A stretch of DNA of 64,000 nt from Alnus glutinosa (GCF_958979055.1 NC_084897.1:26140628-26204627), one strand, 5' to 3'; positions 38,037 to 51,703 are shown, counted from the stretch's first letter. Translations and numbers: made by a program. The notes: a model not told the origin generated them from the letters alone.

Positions 38037-41000
38037 ATGGCGAAAAACAATAAGAAGCCGAAGAACGAGTCTGACACTTCGCCCCCCGCGCAAGATAGCA
38101 CCAAGAAGATCATCACGGACCCTCGCTTCGCGTCCGTGCACTGGGACCCTCGGTTCCAGAAGGCTCCGAAGCGTACTTCGAAGGTCGCGGTCGACTCACG
38201 CTTTGACCGCTTGTTCACCGACCCAAGCTTCTCCGCTTCGTCCTCAGCTCCGGTGGACAAGCGAGGAAAGAAGAAGAAGCGAGACTCGGAGAATCCTCTG
38301 CGCCGTTATTATCGAATCGAAGAAGAAAATGACAAAGAAGAAGAAGAAGAAGAAGAGGAGGAGGAGGAGAGGAAAGCGGTTAGCAGCGAGGAAGACGATG
38401 AGGAAGATGAAGAAGAGAGAAGATTGGGGAAACTCGTTGGCGCTGAGTCGGGGACCGAGTCAAGCGGTGAGTCGGAGGCGTCGGAATCGGAGGCTACGAC
38501 CGTAACTGATACGGATGAAGATGAAGACGAGGGGGTTTATGGGGAGAACGACGAGCCTGAAGTGCAGGTATAATTTGAGCTCGACCTTTGCTTTCGTTGC
38601 TGAGAAAAATGGAGGAAGTGAAAAAAAAAAAAAAAAAGAAGGATGAGAAAATTTATGGTTAATTTGGAACCTTTTGATGCTAAATGAAAACCTAATTCTC
38701 TGGTTGGTTGCTCCGAAAATGGGATAACAGAAAAGAAAAGAAAATAATGCTGGAGCTTGATTTTTTAATGATATTTTCAATAGCAACTAATAACTGCTCT
38801 CGTCTTTAAAATTTCAATGTTTGGGAAGCTCGAAGCTGTGCACTGTTTTTAGTTAAATGTAAAGAGAGAACATTGTTTTAGCAACCAAATGATTCGCAGT
38901 TATTATTGATTTTTCTGCGTTTGCTTTAGCTGTCACACTATTTATTGGTTTGTGCAATGCGGACAGGAGAATATACCGGAAATCGAAAGAGAGACTCACA
39001 GGCTTGCTATTGTTGATATGGACTGGGTGCATGTTAAGGTATGTTACTCTGGTTTCGAACTGAATTAGATATTTGATCTTTTAATTGAACATAGCTATGG
39101 TGTCAGAGCACATAGTACCATTTCATTAGTCAATGAAGTTTGATATTGTGTCTGAACTTTGAACTGTCTTAGTACTGAGGTTAACACTATTATTTTTAGG
39201 ACTGCCTCCAACCACTCGGTGACTGTTGAATTGGACTTTAACTTGATCTCTCAGCCTTTGACAATAATGGGTTTTGTGCATTTCATGTTTATATGCCATT
39301 ATTTTGTTTCTATAGCTGCTTGTGATTTCACTATAGTAGATTACTGTTTAAAATCTTCAATCATGCCTATCCGTTTGCCTTTACTCTCTGGTTTTCATCT
39401 GCATGAAATATTCATCTCATCTTTTATCATGAAGATCAAAGAATGATATATTATCAGCCAACAATAATTGGAAAGAAGAGTCCTCCAAATTCCCCAAGTC
39501 CCAACATCTGGAGGATGCACCTCAAAACTTCTTGAGTCTATACTGAATTCCAGAGCCCTATATCAATACTGAATTCAAAGGACACTTTTTTTTTGAAGTT
39601 GTAGGATTTCTTCCTGGTTATTTAAGATCCTCAGCAATTATTGTTTGTCTTGTTTCAATTATGGCAGTATTATCTATATTTTTTATTTGTTTGATGCATC
39701 TTCTGCTCATGGCAACTACCATATCATTGTTTTATTTGCCCCAAAAAAAAAAAAAAAAAAAATTAATGAATATTGGAGGTTTGCATAGTATAGGACTATA
39801 GGTCATATCCTAAGACATTAGGATAAGATTTTGTTGAGTTAAACTTTTTCTTAATTTTTGAGCTATTCGTGATGTTCCCGACTTTCCAAGCATATACCCT
39901 TGACCGAAACTTTTTTGTTTTATGTAGGCTGTTGACTTGTATGTAGTTTTGAGCTCGTTTCTCCCAAAAGATGGACAAATTTTGTCGGTGGCTGTTTATC
40001 CATCTGAGTTTGGACTAGAGCGTATGAAAGAGGAAGAAATTCATGGTCCAGTTGGCCTATTTGGTGATGAAAATGAGAAAAGTGATGAAGACAACGAAGA
40101 TGAGATAGACTATGAGAAATTGCGTGCTTATGAGAAGAGCAGGCTAAGGTGATTGACTGTAATTTGGTTGTGCATTTATTCCTGTTCACAATCTTTAAAT
40201 TTGCTTGTGCTGCTAGTATGGTATCTGTAATATATTGGATCAGTTTGTTGTAACATGTTCAAAAATCTGAGTGCAAACTTACCTTAATATTTGGACATTT
40301 AATTTCCTTTGAGACCAAGTTAAAAGCAATGCTTGTTGGAGCAAGAGGAAGCAGTCACAATTTTTCCTAGGTTTGAACTTCGTTTTCTCAATATCTAGAT
40401 GCCAAATAAAGTTTGAGTAGGGTGTCCTTGAATGTATATAGTTTGGATGTATAGTTAATTCATAGAACTTATTTTCTAGACTATTCTTTCACTATAATAA
40501 GCATTTCTTTTGGACTTATATATGTTATTTACATATTCTTTTGGTGTACTATCCTCCCCAGGTACTACTATGCTGTTGTGGAGTGTGATTCAAGTGCCAC
40601 AGCAGACTACCTTTACAAAGCTTGTGATGGAATTGAATTTGAAAGATCATCGAATAAGCTTGATCTGAGGTTTATTCCTGATTCCATGGAATTTAAACAC
40701 CCACCCCGAGATATTGCTACCGAGGTATACTTTTAACCTTATAATGATACTATGGAGGTTTTATACTGATATTGTTGGAAGTTTAGCTGATAGAGTCTTA
40801 CATAGAATATTATAGAAAATATTCTATAATGTTTTCCTTTTGTGGACTGGCTTTGGTGGTTCCTGTGTATACTCCCGGTGTACTTAAGGGCGTCTTACGC
40901 TTTTTAATAAAATCTTCTTACTTATCAAAAAAAAAAAAAAAGAATATTATAGAAAATATTCCATCACAGTGAAGAATCTTGCTGGATATGTACCTTGTCT

Positions 41001-44000
41001 CTCAAGTTGCAATACAGAATACAATGTCAGGATAAGATAATCCTGATGGTCTCCACTTGCAGGCTATATGTTACAAGTTGAGATAATTTGTTGATGTAAT
41101 TTATAAAAAAGAATTTTGGTGAAAATGTAGATGTAATCGAACTCAGACTCCTAAAAAGAAGGTCCTCGTTACCACTTTTTGGACAGTGGAAGCTGCATTC
41201 ACAATGAAAGCTAACACAAGTACCTAGTAGATAGCGAGCCATGTGGCAATTTTCTGTTTCTTCGAGGGATGTAAGGCTAGCTTGGCATGGATGGAGATTG
41301 CATTTCGTGTGTAAAAATCTAGGTTTCCAAGATGAAGACCTTGGCTAACTCTGGTGTAAAATCCTACTCAGGCCCTGCCTAAATCCTTTACCTGAGCCAG
41401 TATCTAGCCATTCTACACCAAACTTGGAACCAAATTAACAGATAAGGTAGCACAGACGGATGCAACCCCACGATATTGATTTTATTGTCTTCACAGATTT
41501 ATATTAGTACGTGACATATTATTTGTATGTACGCATAAATGTGTGACTTTTGTTCTGTCATTGGCCCTGGTGTGAGGACACATTTTTACCAATACATAGC
41601 CTGCTATTGTAATTCAACTTGGTTGTCAATTAATACTCGTTATGATCTGGTATACTTGTCATTCAAGCTTTTAGCCGGAACCTCCTAATTCTAAAGCTAT
41701 TTACATAGGGACAATTGGACATTCGGCTACAAAGGAAGCACTTAAAGAGCGAAAATTTGAACCACACGTGAAACTGCAGATTTGGAATAATTTCAATCGG
41801 CAATAGGCACACTCTCAGTTAGAACCTCACTAACTGCAAGATTGCCCCGGGCACAAAAATGCATATTTCAGCCAAGATAGCGTTGCTTGTATTGGATTCT
41901 GAATCACTCAACATTGTGGGTCAATATTTTAATAAGATTGGTTTATTACTTATCAAAAAACACTATGGGTCTATGTTCTTACTTGTTGCAGCAGCTAAAG
42001 AAAGTTAAAAATTCTTAATAATAACTTTCATTCACATCACAGCGTGGTAATGAAGTGTTGAATATTTTTCACTTTTTACTCAGGCACCTGCAGACTATAA
42101 AGGTTTAGATTTCCATACTCGAGCCCTGCAGCACAGTAGAATTCATATTTCTTGGGATGAGGATGAGCCAGATCGTGTAAAGACCTTGAAACGAAAATTT
42201 AATGCTGATCAGGTGTGGTCCTTTATCTTAATCTGTTACAAATCTTCCCACTTTTTTATCCGATCCTTATAAAATTCTGTCTATTCCTCATATCTTTAAC
42301 TGCATTCTGTTTCATTCCTTTGTCACTAGGGTCACTAGCTGACCTGGCTGAATGGCCTCTTGTTCTTGTTCTTTTTATTTTTGACCACTTTGATGTGTAC
42401 TTGATTGCGCTTTGTGTTTTTTAATCATATTTCTCTGACTTATCAAAAAAAAAAAAAAATGTTTTCAGTTGTTTAGTGTGAACTAGTCATACTAATTCCA
42501 TTTGTTGTCAAGAACATGATATCTCATTGTCGGCTTACTCTTTTGTTTTTTCAAAATCGCCGGCTTACTCTTTTGTGAATGTTAAGACGAGGGATTATTG
42601 TTCCGTGTGGATGCACATAAGGAAATGTTGCTCTGTTAATTCAAGTGGCTTCATTTTCTGGTGTACACCTTTTTTTCTATTTATTTTTGGGTGGGGGGAT
42701 TTGGACCATGATTTGTGAATTGATCCGACTCAGTAATTTGTCTCTTATATTCCACAAATGAGTCACAGCCTTCGAAGTTTAGATTATACACTGAATTGAA
42801 TGAGTCCAGTGAAGGTTTTCCTCTTTGTTTTTTTTTTTTGGTGCCTCATGAACGGATTTACTGCCATTAAACTGAAGCTACTAGCCACATAGCAAAGAGA
42901 AAATATGTTGAAACATTTTTTTGAATAAAATAAAATAAAATAAAAAATCCTGCATATGAATGCGTTCATTCATGCCAAGATTGTTGTGCTTATGATTTTT
43001 AATTCAGGTATGTGTAACTAATCCTTATATACAATCTGATATACGTTGGTATTTGCTCATTAAGAGTGCTGACTGCTTTCTGAAGCAGTGAAGCATAAAA
43101 AAGAATGAGACAGTTATTGAAACAATCAAGGAGCATAAAATACTATATCGTTAAAATTTATAGAAACCCTAGATGTTGGTGTAACTATTTGCTTCTGTCT
43201 TGACACGGGCTCTGTTTTCTTATAGCTAGCTGAACTAGAGTTAAAGGAGTTTTTGGCTTCTGATGAGAGTGAAACGGATGGTGATGAGAATGAGAATGCC
43301 ATGGGGGAGGAATATGATAAAAAGCATAAAAAACGAGATCTGTACCGTGCTTTAATCCAATCTGGTGATGGTTCAGATGGCGATGGTGAGGAGGATGGCC
43401 AGGATATGGAGGTCACTTTCAATACTGGCCTGGAGGATATTAGCAAGCGTATTTTAGAGAAGAAGGATAAGAAGTCAGAAACAGTGTGGGAGGCCTATCT
43501 TAGAAAACGACACGAGAAAAAGAAAGCTAGGAAAAATAAGTCTAAGTATTCGTCAGAGGATGAGAGTAGTGATACTGATCAAGAGGCACCTGAACAACCA
43601 GATGACTTCTTTGTTGAAGAGCCTTCAGTTAAAAGAAGTAAAAAGGAGGCTCGAGGTAAAACTGATGAAGGGCTGCACCAAGATATAGAAAAGGAAGTAG
43701 CACAAGTAAGCTCAGCAGAGCTTGAGTTATTAGTTGCTGATGATAAAGGGGCAGAAACTGGTCTTAAAGGATATAATTTGAAACGTAAGAAGGCCAAGGG
43801 GAAAAAGGGGAAAGAAGTTCCAGATGTGGACATTATACCAAATGCTGTTTATGATGATCCACGGTTTTCAGAGCTCTTTACTTCACCCGAATTTGCTCTG
43901 GATCCCACAGATCCTCAGTTCAAAAGGTATCTTCTGTGCATTACAAAATTTTTCTTGTGATTACTGTATCCATTATTTATTTGTCTGAAAGAAAGGGGAT

Positions 44001-44559
44001 ACCTATATGGGGTATATGCCTATACGGCCCAATATGCGTATAGCTACTTGTCTCTACCTCCAACTGTATGTGATTTGCTGGATGATAAACCGATGTGACG
44101 TGACACAATGCCACAATTGTTCCCTGAGTATTGCGGAATTGTTGAGTTCCCTATATGCTGCTTGGTTCATAAGTTGGCTTTAATTTGGTGCTAAAAACAG
44201 AGTTTGAATGTTGCAGGGTTGCGTATTTTTTTCGGAAGCAAGCACCGGGGCAGCAGAGCAGGCAAGAAGTGGAGGAAAGGCACAGTATTAAGTTATCTAC
44301 AGCATCAAAGTTGCCGTCTGATGAGCCCGAGTTGAACAAGGATGAGCAAATTAAATCAAAGAAAGAGAAGCATGAGTTATCGTCATTAGTTAAATCAATT
44401 AAGATGAAGTCCAAGCAAGTTCAATTGCACCCTGACCGTAAGATGTCCAAGAAAGATGTGAAATTGCATTCTGCGGGTAAGGTGGAAATGGAGCTGCAGC
44501 ATGATCTCTCAACCTTAGTTCAATCAGTTAAAAGGAAGTCAAAAAATCTCAAAAAATGA
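38037..44559 (+). CDS. ESF1: Pre-rRNA-processing protein ESF1 homolog, 7 exons, 719 aa
   Basis: Nucleolar factor needed for early 18S rRNA processing in yeast (family knowledge). Exons: 38037-38567, 38967-39038, 39928-40148, 40562-40724, 42084-42212, 43226-43926, 44217-44559; GT-AG and phase close exactly. Residues 1-75 hold the conserved ITDPRFASVHWDPRFQ and DSRFDRLFTDPSF segments. Residues 88-175 are very acidic, with a Glu run from a GAA/GAG microsatellite. An RRM-like domain spans about 185-330 (ETHRLAIVDMDWVHVK, AVDLYVVLSSFLPKDGQI, RYYYAVVECDS). A charged linker follows. The NUC153 motif is at about 588-615 (YDDPRFSELFTSPEFALDPT), then a Lys-rich C-terminus as expected for a nucleolar protein. 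The ATG context is ACCATGG. Introns hold LINE remnants. Confidence 0.95.
40825..40940 (+). mobile_element. 5'-truncated LINE 3' end in ESF1 intron 4
   Basis: A 116-bp insert ending in AATAAAATCTTCTTACTTATC and a poly-A tail, bounded by a perfect 21-bp direct repeat (40804-40824 and 40941-40961). Poly-A plus a long target duplication is the mark of target-primed reverse transcription. The tail wording (GTGTACTT...TTTTTAATAAAAT...TTATCAAAA) resembles plant L1-type LINE ends. Confidence 0.85.
42330..42459 (+). mobile_element. Second LINE 3'-end remnant, ESF1 intron 5
   Basis: It has the same type of end (GATGTGTACTTGATTGCGCT, then TTTAATCATATTTCTCTGACTTATC and poly-A) as the insert at 40825, but more diverged. 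I could not define the left edge or a target duplication. Confidence 0.5.
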
Positions 44560-45069
44560 AAGCAACATGAAGGGGGAGAAAAAGGCCCTTTACATTTCCT
44601 GAACATCATGCAGAAGAATCAATAGTAGACTTGGGACAAGTCCTGAACATTGAATTCGGACTTGCTGTTTTTTTTTATTATTTGCATGAATTTTACGTAT
44701 TTATTTCTACCAAAATTTTGAAGATAAGTTGTATTCTAACGATGAAGAAGGAGATGAACTTTATCCATGAGGCTTTATAAAAACCGTAAGTTAAAAAGAA
44801 AAACATGTTATGCAAGACTTACCAATGTTTCATTTCAAATTTGACAGGATAAAAATATATCTACCTATAAGAAAAATATAGGAAAATGAAAATCTAAATC
44901 AGTCCTTAGGGTTTTAACCATTCGACAAATGGTGCCTTAAGTTTTAAAAAGCAACTTTGCACCTTCTATAGTAATCTTAACAAATAACTCCAAACATTGA
45001 TTTGCTGTTTGAAATTTCAATATGCCACATCATCACCAATAGGACCACTATCATTTTCTTTTTAACAAA

Positions 45070-45221
45070 CAGAAATGCTACAATTCCCACCACCATCCCA
45101 CCCCAATCCCACCAACACTAAAGTGATTTTACTTTTTTATTTAATAAATCAATTTTCAACTTCTTACACTTAGGAGCGGTGGGATTGAGGTGGAATAGTG
45201 GTGGGAATTGTAGCATTTCCC
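45070..45221. mobile_element. Mutator-like MITE, 152 bp, perfect 9-bp target duplication
   Basis: The ends GAAATGCTACAATTCCCACC and complement are about 45 bp long. It is flanked by TTTAACAAA (45061-45069 and 45222-45230). It lies in the 950-bp gap between the ends of the convergent ESF1 and protease genes, which otherwise holds only 3' UTRs and AT-rich DNA. Confidence 0.9.
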
Positions 45222-45509
45222 TTTAACAAATGCTGCAAAATCAAAAAATTTAAACTTGAAGTGTAAGAGCTCTATACCTTATGGTTTCTGCTTATATGTT
45301 AAAAAGAAAAATTATAAATTACAAACCCATGTCCAAATTAGTGCTACTAATCACCAAAAAATAGGAAGCCAACAATGCTTCTGGTTCTCATTGTTTGAAA
45401 AAAAAAAAAAAGAAAGAAGATTCCAATTTGTTCTGTGATGACCTAAGATACAATGTATATCAATATATATATGACGGGTTGAGAAAGCCCCAATAAATAA
45501 AAAGCTTGA

Positions 45510-48500
45510 TCAAACAATGGCAAAATACGAAACAAGAAGCACTGTGAGTGCGTAGGTAAAAGACTTCAACTTGGGTGAATGACTGGATGGAGCTGCCACA
45601 GGTATAATAGAACTGCTTCCACTCCTTTTGGTGGCTTCAGGATTGACGGCAAGAGCAGGGGAAGCGGCAGGAGAGTGTGATGGGCTAACAGCTATAGTGT
45701 TTGAATTCCTGTCGTCGTAGCCTAAGGACACCAAGTCTCATCATAACCGCTTGAAGAAATTGTCATGAGAAGAAATAATTTCACACTGAAATTCAATCTT
45801 AAAAGAAATACAAAGTGAAACCGCACTCACAGTTAGAGTCCTTCCAACCCAATACCATCCTCTGGCGATCAAAAACTATGTCATAACCAGTCATGAAGTT
45901 TTCTGGATGAAAATAAATAAATTCATGAAGTAAGTGACAATTTCAATTCAGTGATATATGGAGCAAAGGAAATTCACATTAAAATTCAATGTCTAATTCA
46001 AAACATTGAGTGCTGCCAACTATGACTATCCTCCATTTATTTGAACCCTCGCATTAATAATCTCAATACATACTCTGTATCTTTAAATTATAGACTATTG
46101 AAGAGGTGTCAATTGGCATACTGATTTTTGGCCATCATGGAGTGGAAATGTAGGTTTAACTAGGAAGGGCTAACCGAGTCAGAAGGGTGAATATAGTAAT
46201 GATTTTCAAATTCTAATTTGCTACACCAAATGCACACAAGCTGAGCCAACTTTGTTGATCTAATGTTACGAACCTAAATATCAAGTCTGTAACGAGATAA
46301 TTTGGGTAGGTTTTTAGAGGAAACTTGAACCTCCTTCAAACATAAATTTGGAAATAAACTTCTCTCTAAAGTTTGGATTTTAAATAGACTTACATCCAAC
46401 AATAAGACTCCTAAATGAAATAACTTACCATCAAAGACTCCTACTTGTAATTGCACCGGGACATATTGGAAGATGACCTTTATTCGACAGCTACTACCTC
46501 TACTAAACTGAAATACTTGAGACCCACTAAAACACTACTCAACAAAAGACTATAGAGACATGGTCTTTAATGAACTTCCAATCCCCTTCGCTTCCCCCTA
46601 TCCCAAGAAACTACTTTCATCAATCCCAAACTTATATAATCTTAATCTCCAAAACCCAAAAATGATTCTGGCACTTCTCTGTTTTTTTTATAGAAACTTC
46701 AGGCTTTGTCAACAACAAAGTTGCAACCAGAGCAAGATTCTGTAGGTCTTCCACAACAATATAGTACTTCTGATTGTCACCTTATTGAGGAATGAATGCA
46801 CAATTCAAAACTCCAAAATTACAGGAAAACATGAAAATGCAACTTCAACAATAGAAACAGGTTTTAAAATGAGCATGGTTATTCTTTCTCAGCAAATAAG
46901 CAAGGTTACAGATAAGGAGATACTCACGTCCTATGATGTTTATCTTTTCAGTTTTGTGAAGACCCAGACAATACACAACATTTTCTCCCTGAAGACCACA
47001 ACGTCAATTTTAGCATTACTCAAGCGGGAAGAGGAAAATTAAAGCACTAGAAGTGAGACCACACCTCAATGTCGACCAAGTGTGTTGGGTTAGTGATAAA
47101 ATAATGGTCTCCACCTTTCATTGTCAGATTCACAACAGGACCTTCATATCTGTCTTGAGTTGGACTGTAAATAAAGTGGAAGTCAATACCCCATATTTGG
47201 AAGGGGAAAACTAATACAAAATAGGAATAGATATAGATAACCTTAAGTCATAACAGTATTCAAAGGGGAATTGGGAATCAGATGAATGCCGCTTTTGTTG
47301 GACCTGGGAATTGAACTGCACAACAACATATATCATAGATATTCATATGCTATAAAATGGAACTCCGAACGATATCATGAAACACGTTATTTAAAGCACT
47401 TACACTCTCAGAAATGAAAGTATAAGCTGGGTCGGTTAGGCTTGTAAACGATGTACCAGAGTCAAAGATCACATTGAACCCCAGCCCAGAAGAATTTCTT
47501 CCCACAGTTATTTGAGTGATGCTGATGTTATAAGTTGGACTGATAACAAGTTCCAAAGGGCAAAATCAGTACAAGTAGCATGGGATTTCGGTCAAAGATA
47601 GTCTTTTTGTCAAACTAAACAAACTTTCCCATCAGCATTTTGATTATCACAAAGTGACAACTTACTGTGATTGCTTAACATTGAATGGTGTTTCTTTTTG
47701 GTCTGAGCTGCCATTATTTCCAAAAGTGATTCTCCCCAGCCCATCAGGTCCAAAACACATGGAAAAAGAATTCAAAGCTAGCCCATTTCTTGCTAAGGTG
47801 CTAGGAACAGATACATCATCCATACCAAGCCCAAATAGACCGTTTGGTGCTCCACCCTCCAAAAAAGCACCAGTCTGGCTTTGACCACAACTGCAACAGA
47901 GTAACATGTTTGATCACAAGGGCCACAAATTCAAGATAATTTGCTGAACAAATCTGACCACCAGGTTAAAAACAAGAAGCAGCTTCAAGGAATAAAAAAA
48001 TAATGCTAGCAAACTCAGAAATGTTTTTGGTGATATCACTGACCCCTCTAGAGGTATAAAACCGAGGTAAAACAACACCATGACCATCCTCGTAAATAAT
48101 AATTCCTACTTGAGGAGGAGAAAAACCATACCAAACTCCAAATTTCATCATCAACGTAATTTGCAAAAATATCTGCTTTTCCAGATCTTCTGTCATTTTA
48201 ACTGACAATTCTTTCATTTTAATCAAGTTATTTTAAAATTGATATCACTAGAGATATAAAATCGTTACCGTGTTCTCTTGAAAATATGCCTGCGTAGTAC
48301 CTAATGGATTTTTGCCATATATCCCAAAACCGCATAGAAGGTTTCAAATATTTACCCCAAAATTTTTGGTAGCAATGCAATGAAATATAGCCTACCCAAA
48401 AGTAATCGGAGTGGTCACAGCCTTTAGCTGATCATCATCTGTAATTAAGTGCAAAACATCCTCCACCAAGATCCCAGTAGATGAAGTGTTATTAGAAAGA

Positions 48501-50293
48501 TACTCAACTTCATAAGGACAATCACTGCTTGCTGAAGGGCATTGACTATGTTTGCAAAGGCTGTTGTTGCAGGAAACTATTTCACTTGTTGATGAATTAT
48601 TAGGGCTGTAGATGTTAAGGAGTAATACCTGCTGGATAAAAGGATTAAGTAAGTAATTCTCCAGGAATTCAGGACTTGACTAAAGTTTCTTTCACCACCA
48701 ATACATGGAAAACATAAGTCCAGTCTAAAAATAACAATTCTATAGATCAGATATAACATTATAGTCAATTTGCACTTCACTAACGTTTCTGAATGTTATT
48801 ACCATGCATTGGTAGAATTTGCTGAGCGTGGCAAAGAAAAACATTGGCGGCTATTGTCAGGAGCCCGGGATGCTCAATTGTTGATGTTTTCAAAATGAGT
48901 AATGCTATACACCACATTGTTATTCCACTTTGCTAATGTTATACTGTCAATCAACCCTTATTTTATTTATTTATTTAACAAGGGCCGATTGACAATGCCA
49001 CATCATACTTTTATTCCACTTTGCCAATGTGGCAGTGCCAATCACTCCTTTCCCCTTCATCTACAAACTCTCATTCTACAAAGATGCTTGATAATGGTAG
49101 ATTCAACAAATTAATGGAAGGTCTACACGACAGTTTTAAGCATGACTGCAATACTATAGTAACACATAGCCCTGTCGAATAGAAGTTAAAAAAGATAAAT
49201 ATATATCTGCATAGCAGTTTAAGCAACAAAATGATTTATTGAAGACTAGCGGTTCCAAGAAGATAAATAAATAAACAAATATTAAAATCAAATGTTAATA
49301 ACATACCTGTCCAAGTGAGAACGGGATGCTACTAAGGCAACCACCTTTCTTACAATCACATGGTAGCCAGAACAAATCACTGCCTGTGTCTAATGCCACC
49401 AAAAATGATAAACTTGGTGTCCCCACTGAAACATCGGCATAATGCAAACTGAAACACCAAGAAAATAAGAAGACATAGTTAGTAGAGAAGTGACATGAAG
49501 AAGAACCCAATAAAACCATCATCCCCCGTTTGTTCAACAAGAAAATTGAGGGGACATCCAAAATTGTTCATTAAGGGACACGCTCTGAGCTTATATTTTC
49601 CATCTTCAATAATAAATGTGAAAGAAACGCCAGACAATTACACGTTTGGCTGTAAATTGAGGGATAATTAATTATAAGGTCTAAAAGACAGAATCCGCTA
49701 AAAAAGACCACAAAAGAAAAACACTTCAATCAACCGAGCCTAATAAAGACAACAATTCCTACGAAACAGGTCCAAATGCATATGATCCGAGTATCCAAGT
49801 CTGATAACTAACAACAAAAGTAAACAGGAAAACTCTCATCTCCTTTTCTTTTCCTCCAGTTTCTCAGCAACCAAACACTCAGCATCCCAATCTTCAAAAA
49901 CCCGCTAAAAATTCCCCAAAAAAAATAAAAAAGAACAAAGAACTCGGGGACGGGCTTAAAAGGGTCTTACTGTCCCAAAAGGGCGAAGAGATAGGTGTCG
50001 TTTCCACTGGAGAAAGTGAGCGGCGACGACTGATCGTTGCTGGCGGCGAGGTGGCGGCCCCGAATCATGCGGTCTCGGTTTGCCATAGCCACGTAGTATT
50101 CTACACTCCCTTTCTCCGGGAGCCCCTCGACGCCGAGAATTCCCTTGACCGGGTCGGAGTAGCGATGGTGGACGTCGAACCCGAACTGCGACCCGAGCCC
50201 GTAACAGCTCCGGCAACCGAAACCCAACGACAAAACGAATAGTATAAAGGAGTAGTATGTAGAAGGAATTATAGGAGGCCAGGCCAAGGCCAT
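45510..50293 (-). CDS. A1-family aspartyl protease, secreted and probably GPI-anchored, 10 exons, 525 aa
   Basis: Pepsin-like endopeptidase. Exons: 49971-50293, 49307-49448, 48396-48628, 47666-47890, 47404-47539, 47242-47315, 47065-47164, 46928-46988, 45831-45902, 45510-45721; all GT-AG, phase closes. A hydrophobic signal peptide spans residues 8 to about 33. The two catalytic motifs are DTGSD (128-132) and DSGTS (334-338). Family-typical segments are YSPNNSSTS, GLFGLGMDDVSVPS, FSMCFGPDGLGRITFG, EYCYDL and NIIGQNFMTGYDIVFD. The C-terminal 70 residues are Ser/Pro/Ala-rich and end in the hydrophobic tail SFTYALTVLLVSYFAIV, a likely GPI-attachment signal. By memory it resembles the Arabidopsis At3g51330 group. 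Exon 3 has a CAGCAG double acceptor. Intron 2 carries a possible MITE end at about 48897 (GAGTAATGCTATACACC). Confidence 0.95.
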
Positions 50294-51267
50294 AGCTCAG
50301 AATAGAAGGTGTTCTTGCCGAGAGAGATTGAGAGAATGTCTGTGACTTGTGAAGTCTCTCTGGAGTCAATTTGAAAGCATTGATGAATGTGTGGCCGCGT
50401 TCTTTCACCTCCCTTTCTTTTCTATCTATTTTCCATGCGTGGTTTTGACGACGTATCACATTCGTGATTCACGTACCTCATAATTACTCTAATTAACAAG
50501 TTTTCGTTGAGTTGACTTCAAGTCAACGAAGACTTGCTAATTGGAGTAATTAACACCTTCAAATCAGTTAATTAGAGTAATTAAACGGGGCCTAGACTCC
50601 TGCTTTTCTCTTTCTTTTTCATCTTTCAGTTTCTCTTTTCTTAGGAACGTTAAAACTCATTTTAGTGTTACTCTTATGTTTATTTGAAAGAATATAAATA
50701 TAATAAAAAAATTATATCGATGTCATCCAGAATAACATAGATATAATTTTTTTATTACATTTATATTATTTCAAATGGACACAAGAAAAACATTAGAAAA
50801 AAAATTCTAACATTCTTCCTATTTTCCTGACAACAATTATCCTTTTTGCCCAAGTTTTTTCTTTCTAACAAAATAAAAAATAAAAATATTAAGAAAAAAC
50901 TTCAATTCACCCCTCTATACTTTCATCACTTTTATAATTTCTTTAAAGTTAAAAAATTTCAAAATTTAGTGTATTGAACTTTCAATTTTTTGCAATCCTA
51001 CCCCTCCAGTTAAGGTTTGGAGTTAAATCAAACCGTAAAAGGGTATAATGAACTTTACACCTCTGTAAATTTTATAAAATTTCAAAATCATCCCTAAATT
51101 ACAATTGTTATTTTTGAAAAAAAGAAAATGTAGATATTTTGAAAATTTCTCATCACTCCATTAGGAATTAATTAAAAACTCTAACGAAAGAGTAAAATTG
51201 TAAATTTTTTAAAGTTTGATACACTAACTAAAAAAAATTTAAATTTTAAAAAATATTGTAAAAGAAG
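50294..51267. other. Upstream region of the protease gene and AT-rich intergenic DNA
   Basis: It includes the protease 5' leader and promoter (50294 to about 50460) and a long hairpin (50481-50552). The remainder is AT-rich DNA with an old foldback-like stretch at about 50640-50830. No gene is seen. Confidence 0.45.
50481..50552. repeat. Long imperfect hairpin, ~36-bp arms
   Basis: TAATTACTCTAATTAACAAG followed by TTTTCGTTGAGTTGACTT is mirrored directly by CAAGTCAACGAAGACTTG and CTAATTGGAGTAATTA, with almost no loop and a few mismatches. It starts about 190 bp upstream of the protease ATG. Confidence 0.8.
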
Positions 51268-51703
51268 GGGGTAATTACCTTTTCCCTCCATGAACTACCA
51301 AAAAATGTGCGATGCCCCCATGAACCACCAACTCAACCAAAATAGAGCATTCAACTACCAAAGACAACCATTTTCCCCCCTTCCGTCAGTTAGAGAGGTT
51401 AAAAGAAATAGTCAATGGGTCATGTGCCGTTTTACATGGGGGCATGTTGGAAGATAGTGGTAGTTCATGGGGGGAAAGAGGAAGATGGTAGTAGTTCATG
51501 GGGAGAGAGGAAAAAAAAATGAGGGTAAAATGGCGTGTGACGGTCACGTGACCCGTTGACCGTTTGTTTTAACCCCTTTGACTGACGGAAGGGGGGAAAA
51601 TGGTTGTCTTTGGTAGTTGAATGTTCTATTTTGGCCGAGTTGGTAGTTCATGGGGGCATCGCGCATTTTTTGGTAGTTCATAGGGGGAAAAGGTAATTAC
51701 CCC
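51268..51703. mobile_element. Mutator-like MITE, 436 bp, degraded 9-bp target duplication
   Basis: Inverted ends of about 120 bp start GGGGTAATTACCTTTTCCC and run through TGAACTACC and CAACTACCAAAGACAACC. The flanks TAAAAGAAG (51259-51267) and TAAAAGTTA (51704-51712) share 6 of 9 bases. Texture and CTACC words recall the element at 15895. Confidence 0.75.

Noticed and set aside
37912-38505. 197-codon Arg-rich frame overlapping ESF1 exon 1
   Set aside because: Out-of-frame shadow of the ESF1 coding sequence; the true frame starts at the ACCATGG at 38036-38042 and continues through conserved exons.
49956-50459. 167-codon minus-strand frame upstream of and over protease exon 1
   Set aside because: Different frame from the conserved protease; Arg-rich shadow without signal peptide or splicing continuity.
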